64,000 nt of DNA, taken from contig JAQFVV010006200.1 of assembly GCA_028023455.1 (NCBI GenBank), positions 8,546,521-8,610,520 of the forward strand. Reading direction: 5' to 3'. The position numbers were made by a program, and so were the translations under genes. Every line of letters starts with the position of its first letter. The first letter of the stretch is position 1. Positions 57,641 through 64,000 of this stretch are shown here, one piece after another. The notes below the pieces were generated by a model. That model was not told where the DNA came from. It searched no databases and saw nothing but the letters and a program-made list of their open reading frames with translations. This stretch comes from Epiperipatus broadwayi (taxonomy: Eukaryota; Onychophora; Udeonychophora; Euonychophora; Peripatidae).

Positions 57641-59176
57641 GTTATACTAAACCTTTTTATTCACTTGTTATAAATTAAAATACTAATTCTTGTTGGCAAA
57701 ACACTATTGGATTATATATTATGTTTTGCAATCTGCCTAACTTTTTCTTATTTTTATTCAATCAAACTGTTAGGAAATCTAATATAGAGAATTCATAAAT
57801 GACTTGAACAGTGTTGAGTCTTTTAAAAATATGACTTGTAAACAAATAAATGAATTCAAATGGAAGCTTAAAAAGACCTAATGTCTTTTAAAGACTATTG
57901 GTTAAAATGTTCTACATAGATAATTTATACATCAAAATATATTCCCTTGTGAATAAAAAATTTGGTGTAGATTTTTGATATCTTTCACTGCTAGATATAT
58001 TCATTAACAATTCTATAGACAAAGTTGAAAGTAACGATAAGATGGTATATTCCCAGTGTTGTTATGTTTGACAGGCCAAGTATATGAGAAAATGCAAAGA
58101 CAAAGCACATAGCATGTATAATAGGGTAAAAACAGAAACAAACTTTTTTTTTGAGAGAAATAATGCAAAATGTCAAAAGAAGTTTGATGGATAATTAATG
58201 CAAGATATACCATTATTATATGAAACAAATGTGTTTCTTTAAATTAGCATTGGCATTTTAGTCTAGGTTTGGCAAAGATAGTCTGCATCAAAAGCCGAGC
58301 TAAGCAATTTTCAATATTGATGTTGTAATAATCATTAGTTTGTAGATATATTTAGTTTGTAGATACTCTCTTATGATAAATATAAATCAGGTTTTTGGAT
58401 TATTGATAGAAGTCTTTTACATAAATTTTTTATAGATATACAAAACCAATCAAGTTGAAAATCTTTAAATATATTCTTATCCACTCTAGAATAATTATGA
58501 TAAAAAATAAGTTGTGCAGTAACTTGATTTATTTATAAGAACTTTATTCTTTTACACTGTCTTTACAAATGTATTTGCCTTTAATCTTGAAAGCATCACA
58601 GCCCTTACCAACATTAGTTCTTCAATTCAAAGACTAATTAAAATTTCTAATGTGAATGACATCATAATATTCTCATCTTCTCATACTTGCTTTAATTCAG
58701 GCATAGTTCCAACTATCATTACATCTGAATATTTATCCATGAAGATGAAGTGAGATTTTTCTATCGATTATTTTCCAAGTATCGTCTCTACTACTTTTTT
58801 TATGAAGTATCCTCTTTATTATCTATTTATGTAAGTTAAAAGGTCTGATATTTATGACCCATTCTAATTTCAGAACCAAATAAGATTTTTTATCTTATCA
58901 AACATTTAATACCATTATTTAATTTTTTCCCTGCTTGTTTTATCTTCTACATCTTAATATTATTAGCTAATATAATTGTTATTGCTCTGTAGGACTTTAT
59001 AATTCATTTGTAGAGAATCAAAATTTAGTGACTTTAATGTCAAAGATGATTTATTGTCATAGAAAACTTGCTTCACTATATGTGAAAGAATATCTATGAC
59101 AAAGCTATTCTGCTTATTTTTTCTTACCTTTTATACTTTTAGTATTTATTTGAAAGAGATATTCAAAATATTAATA
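57641..59176. other. AT-rich DNA, no gene seen
   Basis: The overlapping minus-strand frames at 57991-58228 are F/Y/C/I-rich without a recognisable domain. 58560-59110 has a slightly more even composition, but I could not match it to anything. Confidence 0.45.
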
Positions 59177-60000
59177 TAATTTTAATGCGCAAATACGCGC
59201 ACAACAACCGAGCTTCATCAGGATTAAATAAAAATATATTATAAACTCAAAATAATTATAATATCTAAAGAAAAATGCCCGAGCGCTTTCAAGAGAACTT
59301 AGCTCTCATAATCATGGGCAACAAAGAATAAGCATAGCGTGTTGGTATATGCTAAAATATGCTGATATATGTAAATTAGTTGAAAATAAATGCGTCAGCT
59401 CTAAATGATCCATTTCTTAGAGATTTTGTAACACGCATCTTTCCTATTCATAGCCTTATCATCAATAGCAATAAAACATGCTTCTTTAACTTTCCTCTTA
59501 ATGTCATTTCTCTCCCTGCAAACTATTCTTGCATTTTTAGGTTCACATGCATGACCAGCTGATTTCTGATGTATAGCAAATATTGAGTTGCAATTTGGGT
59601 CTACTTGGGCCTTATTGTAAGAATATTTGTGCTGGGATAGTCTTGTAGAAAGAGTTGCTTTCGTTTCACCATAGTATGATGCCATGCAGTTATTTTCTGG
59701 ACATGAAATATTATATAAGGCTATGAATAGGAAAGATGCGTGTTACAAAATCTCTAAGAAATGGATCATTTAGAGCTGACTCATTTATTTTCAACTAATT
59801 TACATATATCAGCATATTTTAGCATATACCAACACGCTATGCTTATTCTTTGTTGCCCATGATTATGAGAGCTAAGTTCTCTTGAAAGCGCTCAGGCATT
59901 TTTCTTTAGATATTATAATTATTTTGAGTTTATAATATATTTTTATTTAATCCTGATGAAGCTCGGTTGTTGTGCGCGTATTTGCGCATTAAAATTATAT
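59177..60000. mobile_element. Penelope-like element, head-to-head pair of 3' ends
   Basis: The left copy (minus strand, 59717 to 59177) holds the GIY-YIG domain and 3' UTR. The right copy (plus strand, 59718-60000) repeats the last 275 bp of it, inverted. Both outer ends carry AATGCGCAAATACGCGCAC and TCCTGATGAAGCTCGG (the latter at 59951-59966 on plus). Partly inverted, 5'-truncated copies joined head to head are characteristic of PLE insertions. Arm identity is high, so insertion or rearrangement is recent relative to other elements here. Confidence 0.8.
59401..59717 (-). pseudogene. PLE GIY-YIG endonuclease domain (5'-truncated)
   Basis: The 94-residue frame from 59685 holds YYGETKATLSTRLSQHKY (YIG half, catalytic Arg at residue 15 and His 19). 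His 39 (AIHQKSAGH) and Glu 68 (KRKVKEACFIAID) follow, in the order usual for Penelope-like C-terminal GIY-YIG domains. Upstream of the first Met the frame stays open and reads CPENNC, the Cys pair typical of PLE just before the YIG motif. The GIY half and the whole reverse transcriptase are absent because the copy is truncated at 59717, where the inverted second copy begins. The stop at 59401 is followed by the 3' UTR. Confidence 0.8.
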
Positions 60001-60041
60001 ACATATAATAAGCACCTGAGTTTAATAATTTCTTTTTTAAA
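60001..60041. other. Spacer between PLE and next inverted-repeat element
   Basis: Unremarkable AT-rich sequence. Confidence 0.3.
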
Positions 60042-60488
60042 ATATTAATGTAAAATAATACTCATACAGAGTTTATTTAAATATAAACATTTTAATATTA
60101 TTATACTGAGTATATTTCCGACATTTTCATGTCATATTCATGGTCAGTCTGCTGAGAACATCAATTTTTTGCTGATTTAAATACTGTTATTTTTTTGATT
60201 CATTACATATTTATTTTGGGTAGTGAACCATGTCTGTTTTATTTTGGGGTTGCAGGATTTCTCTCTTCACATATAACTCTAACAGTACTCAATTCATAAC
60301 TATGGCCATGTTCTCTCTCATGATTCAGAAAAATGGATGAATTAGATACTTCAGGCTTAATCTTAGATTTCTTATACATTAATGTTCTCAGCAGAATGAT
60401 CATAAATATAACTTGTGTACTCAGAACAATATCATTATTAAAAATTTTATATTTAAACTCTGTATGAGTATTATTTTACATTAACATC
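60042..60488. mobile_element. MITE-like element with about 130-bp inverted arms
   Basis: TAATGTAAAATAATACTCAT and ACAGAGTTT at about 60047 match, inverted, AAACTCTGTATGAG and TATTATTTTACATTA ending near 60484. Further in, TCTGCTGAGAACATCAA (about 60149) pairs with TTAATGTTCTCAGCAGA (about 60380). The central 180 bp is unique. No coding capacity. Confidence 0.75.
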
Positions 60489-60683
60489 TAGAATGCCAGA
60501 GTATAGAAATGTAATTACATATTCAAAATAATAAACTGTTCTATTAATCCATTTTCTATCCTAATATACATATTTTTATGATTATATATATATATATATA
60601 AGATGTACCTGGCCTTTAGAAAGGCAGTCATTTTGATATGTTTAATTTAACATCATTACTTTTTTCATAATGAAAATTATATA
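60489..60683. other. AT-rich DNA with (TA)n
   Basis: A TA run at about 60583-60601; nothing else. Confidence 0.4.
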
Positions 60684-61579
60684 TACCTGGGTCTTGTTTT
60701 ATGCGGTAGATAGGTTCCTCAGAAAATGTGCACAAAAGAAATAGCATAAAAATAGACTTAACTTACCTTGAAAAATGGGGGATAGGTTCTGTAATTTTTA
60801 GAAATCACATAAAAGCAAAGCAACAAGGAAAAATTATTTTAAAATTCGTATTAAAAAAATAAGGAAATAAAGTATGACTAATAAAAAATTTCAAATATTT
60901 GAAAAAAATTAATACAAGACAAACTTTTTTTATTAACTATAGTATTTAATTTTACATTTTTTCATACATATTTTAATCATTACCGCTATTTGACAATATG
61001 TATTCGTTTGCGAATTGGTAAGAAATCAGATTCATGATGTGATATACAACTAGCGCCACTTTCAGTCTTGTGCTGTGTTAATGGTTTTCTGTTTTTATAT
61101 TAAAAAAATGAGATCGCTATCAAAACAAAAAGATTATACTTTATCATTAGAAAGATTATTTTCAGTTTATAAAATCAATAAAATCTTCATTATTATTTAT
61201 TTTAAAAATTTAAAAAAATATTTATTTCTGTTATATCTAACAAAATACATTTTAAAATTTTAAAATTTTTGAATATTTATTGCGATATTTTTATATGTTC
61301 ATATAAATCTATTATTATTATTTACTCATTAGTATAAGTAGATTATTTACATAGAAGCTAAGATTCTAAATACAGCTTCAGGCCATATTCACATTAGCTG
61401 CTAATATAATGTTATATTTTTGAAAAAAAAAAGTATTTCCAGTCAAAATAAGTTATTAATAATTTAAATTTCTTGATATCTAATAAATATAGTGAAATAT
61501 GAAAGATATTAAGAAGAAACATGAATCTCATAACTTCAAAATCGCATTAAAATAATTCGAATAAAACGAGACCCAGGTG
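60684..61579. mobile_element. TA-flanked inverted-repeat element, about 0.9 kb
   Basis: TACCTGGGTCTTGTTTTATG at 60684-60703 is mirrored by ATAAAACGAGACCCAGGTGT ending at 61580, a TIR of about 20 bp (ACCTGGGTCTYGTTTTAT) next to TA on both sides. The inside is AT-rich; the 62-residue frame at 61075-61263 is not recognisable. It may be a nonautonomous Tc1/mariner or pogo-type element, given the TA flanks. Confidence 0.55.
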
Positions 61580-62799
61580 TATTATTAAATCTAATTTTTG
61601 TAATTTTTTTTTAATTAGTTGCTTTAACAAATTTATTTTAAGATTTAATGTAAATATATGTTGTTGTTTTTACTAAACATTTGCTGAGTATATCATCAAT
61701 CTGAACTATAATAAGGGGATTGGCAGACAATGAAAGCATTTTAATAAAACTAAATTTAAATTAATTTTTTTAAATATACCTGTTATATTTGACAGCATTA
61801 CAGTGCAACTATATATTTAGTTTTCTTTAGCTTTATTAATAGTTACTGTTTATTAATACAAAAATGCTGTTTTTGTAATTTTTTTATTAAATATAATATT
61901 TGTAATATTTTTTTAAATTGGTTTCTTTAACAATTTTTTTTAAGATTTAATATAAATTAAATGAAAGATTTTAAATGTGAGAATTATACACTGATCTAAA
62001 ATGCCATCATTTCGACTTCAATTATACACTAATGAAAAATAAATATAAATATGATAGTATACTATCTCCCCCCCCTCACTAAATATTACATTTTTGAACA
62101 TGAATTTCTGTACTATAATCACATTTTCTTCATGATTTAAATACTATACCATTGTAGTTAAAAACACATGTTGATTTTTTTTCAAGCGGAATTACTTCAT
62201 TCGTAAAATGTAATGGTTGACATATGACATCAGATAGACATTCATACATACACTAATCAGACAAAAGATAAAATAGAAAAAATATTGATAAATAACATAT
62301 AGAACAATATTTATTTATTTATTTTGTGATAAGACTAATCTAAAAAATATTTTGAGAAAAAAATGATGAAAAAAATCTCAATAACATTAAATCAGTTGAA
62401 ACAGAAAGTGTTTTAAATATAAAATAGGCAGGATATTTTAGCATGATGCAAGACTCATTCGGAATTAATAAAGAAATTATAGACCACATAAAACAAATTT
62501 TATGAGCAGATCGAATATGATAATTATATTTGGGACATAAAAAAACTAATAACAAGTATAAAATAAACAAATCTGCATATAATAATGTACGGCTTATAAA
62601 AAGCTTGTCATTAATTATAGAGAAAAGCAACAAACTGTTATACAAACTGCATAGATGAATCCATCTTGAAAAATATTAAAAAAAAAACAAAACAATTCCT
62701 GAAAGACTTATTTGCCTTGGAATAAAGATAAAATGGCAAAAACACAAAATATGAAATAGTATTCTCCATGTCCATGATATTTCTTCCAAACTTTGAAAC
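61580..62799. other. AT-rich DNA, no gene seen
   Basis: A pair of similar blocks (TTAAGATTTAATGTAAAT at about 61638 and TTAAGATTTAATATAAAT at about 61941) is separated by 300 bp. The minus-strand frame 62340-62645 is hydrophobic without a motif. Confidence 0.45.
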
Positions 62800-62885
62800 A
62801 AATAATCATTATTTTCAACCATTATCATTTCACTGCACAATAAAAAGTATCTTCAAATTTAATCCAGTTTTTCTGATCTATAGTG
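62800..62885 (-). repeat. RTE LINE 3'-end scrap
   Basis: TCATTATTTTCAACCATTAT, then CACTGCACAATAAAAAGTAT and TTTAATCCAGTTTTTCTGAT, is collinear with the last 85 bp of the RTE copies at 20757 and 22630. It is a very short 5' truncation. Confidence 0.6.
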
Positions 62886-63174
62886 AATCATAAATAATTC
62901 TCGCTTTTAATACACAAATATAAGTGTATGTACATATTAGATATACATGATGAAAGTATTTGTAACACACATAGAAGTATGTAATACTATATAATGTGAA
63001 TTAAAAAATTAAAGTACAAAAAATTATTATTATTATTATTTTCATTTAGTATATTATGGATACTAGGGACTGTGGTGTATCACAGAAAAAACTAACCAAA
63101 ATTTAACATTCTAAATGTTGGTTCAGTTTTATTACCAATACATAATTATCATATATAATGTTAATAAGCATTAT
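62886..63174. other. AT-rich DNA, no gene seen
   Basis: A short (TTA)n run at about 63025-63042. Confidence 0.4.
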
Positions 63175-63240
63175 CATTTAATATCTATTGATTACTCAAA
63201 CTTACAATAGATGTCAGCAATGAAGTAGAATAAATAAAAT
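63175..63240 (+). repeat. R6 family fragment
   Basis: ATCTATTGATTACTCAAACT, ACAATAGATGTCAG and AGAATAAATAAA. The same order recurs at 63930-63976 and, inverted, at 48660-48790. Confidence 0.4.
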
Positions 63241-63864
63241 TTACATATCATTGCAATCTATAAGAAATTCTTTCAAATAAGTATGCAAATAACCAGTCAA
63301 ATTTCCTGACAGAAGTAAAAATCAAAGCAGTGGATAAATAATATTATAGGGTTGGATTTGAAAATTGCACAAGAATCATTTTTAGTAAAATGTTCTCTAA
63401 AATTATCAAAATGTATAATTTCATTAAGACAATGCATTCACAAAACCATGATATATAGCAAAATAATTGATATTAACATGTTATTATCTCCATGAAAACA
63501 TATTTTTTGTATTAATTGACATACCAGAATTAACCCAGACAAAATGTTATCAAATATCACTATTACTGTTATCATACTGAAATAATTCTCAAGGCTCTCC
63601 AATATAGGATCATTTTTTACAAAAAATTTGTAAAGTTGAATTTAAACATGGACTTAGAGCTCTGCCAGCTGGGAAGCCTCTAAAGAATAAGTAAAAATAT
63701 CATTTGAGTCCCTATAAAAGTGTTTATTTGTATACTGTGTATATTTTTAAATTGCTAAAAGTCAATGGGGGGGGGGTATTAACATTTGTGTCAGAGCAGT
63801 GATCCACTCAAGCAATCTATTGTAAACTTATTTTTAATCTATGAATACTAGCTAACCAAATTCT
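63241..63864. other. AT-rich DNA, no gene seen
   Basis: A G run at 63767-63776; nothing else. Confidence 0.45.
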
Positions 63865-63976
63865 ACCTTAGTTTATGACTAGTGGCTTTGATCAGTGAGG
63901 GACATTGAATTTGGCATAGTGTGTCTATTGATAATTCAATCTGACAACAGATGTCTCTCAAATAGAATAAATAAAG
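63865..63976 (+). repeat. R6 fragment joined to an R1-like block
   Basis: GTGGCTTTGATCAGTGAGGG and ATTTGGCATAGTG resemble the R1 block GTGGCCTTTGTCAGTGAGGA...GAGAGCACTG. They are followed by the R6 words GTCTATTGATAATTCAA and ACAGATGTCTC. Confidence 0.35.
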
Positions 63977-64000
63977 TGGATTATTGTTTCAAATGTAGAT

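Overview
This is 64 kb of AT-rich (about 70% or more by eye) eukaryotic nuclear DNA, almost certainly from an animal. I find no operons, no ribosome-binding sites, no rRNA and no CRISPR array, and no host gene that can be named. Nearly every recognisable coding trace belongs to a transposable element: a Merlin DNA transposon, a Penelope-like element (PLE) with a GIY-YIG domain, RTE-type, Tx1/L1-type and CR1/Jockey-type LINEs, and a Ty3/Gypsy LTR retrotransposon. This mixture together with tRNA-derived SINEs fits a metazoan, plausibly a repeat-rich marine invertebrate such as a mollusc, but the species cannot be fixed from the sequence. The window reads as an intergenic region or the inside of a very large intron.

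Layout. 0-12 kb: copies of the most abundant family (called R1 here), a palindromic MITE at 3.4 kb, and a three-unit direct/inverted array of a second family (R2) at 9.6-10.9 kb. 12.4-14.6 kb: a 2.2-kb TG...CA insertion in a TA microsatellite. 15-28 kb: a TA-flanked hairpin MITE, a cluster of four R1 copies, a Tx1/L1 LINE fragment, two RTE LINE fragments and two R5 copies. 28.6-30.5 kb: a 1.9-kb inverted-repeat element full of tandem repeats. 32.3 kb: a tRNA-headed SINE carrying a hammerhead-ribozyme-like core. 34.4-36.5 kb: a complete but dead Merlin transposon with exact 8-bp target duplications. 38.8-40.9 kb: an R2 copy and an RTE LINE. 41.1-45.3 kb: a complete but decayed Gypsy element with both LTRs. 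47.7 kb: a tRNA-Val-like SINE. 49.5-53.1 kb: an R1 copy, a CR1/Jockey-like LINE, and a Tx1/L1 LINE lying inside a long (TTA)n array. 54.5-55.7 kb: a minisatellite of about twelve 97-bp units. 57.3 kb: an R1 foldback. 59.2-61.6 kb: a head-to-head PLE pair and two nonautonomous inverted-repeat elements. 62-64 kb: old repeat fragments.

There is no pathway here. The interplay is between autonomous and nonautonomous mobile elements and the palindromes, tandem duplications and microsatellites they leave. The items most worth follow-up are the Merlin element, the hammerhead-like SINE, the modular R1/R5 family with its foldback forms, and the LINE apparently inserted into (TTA)n.
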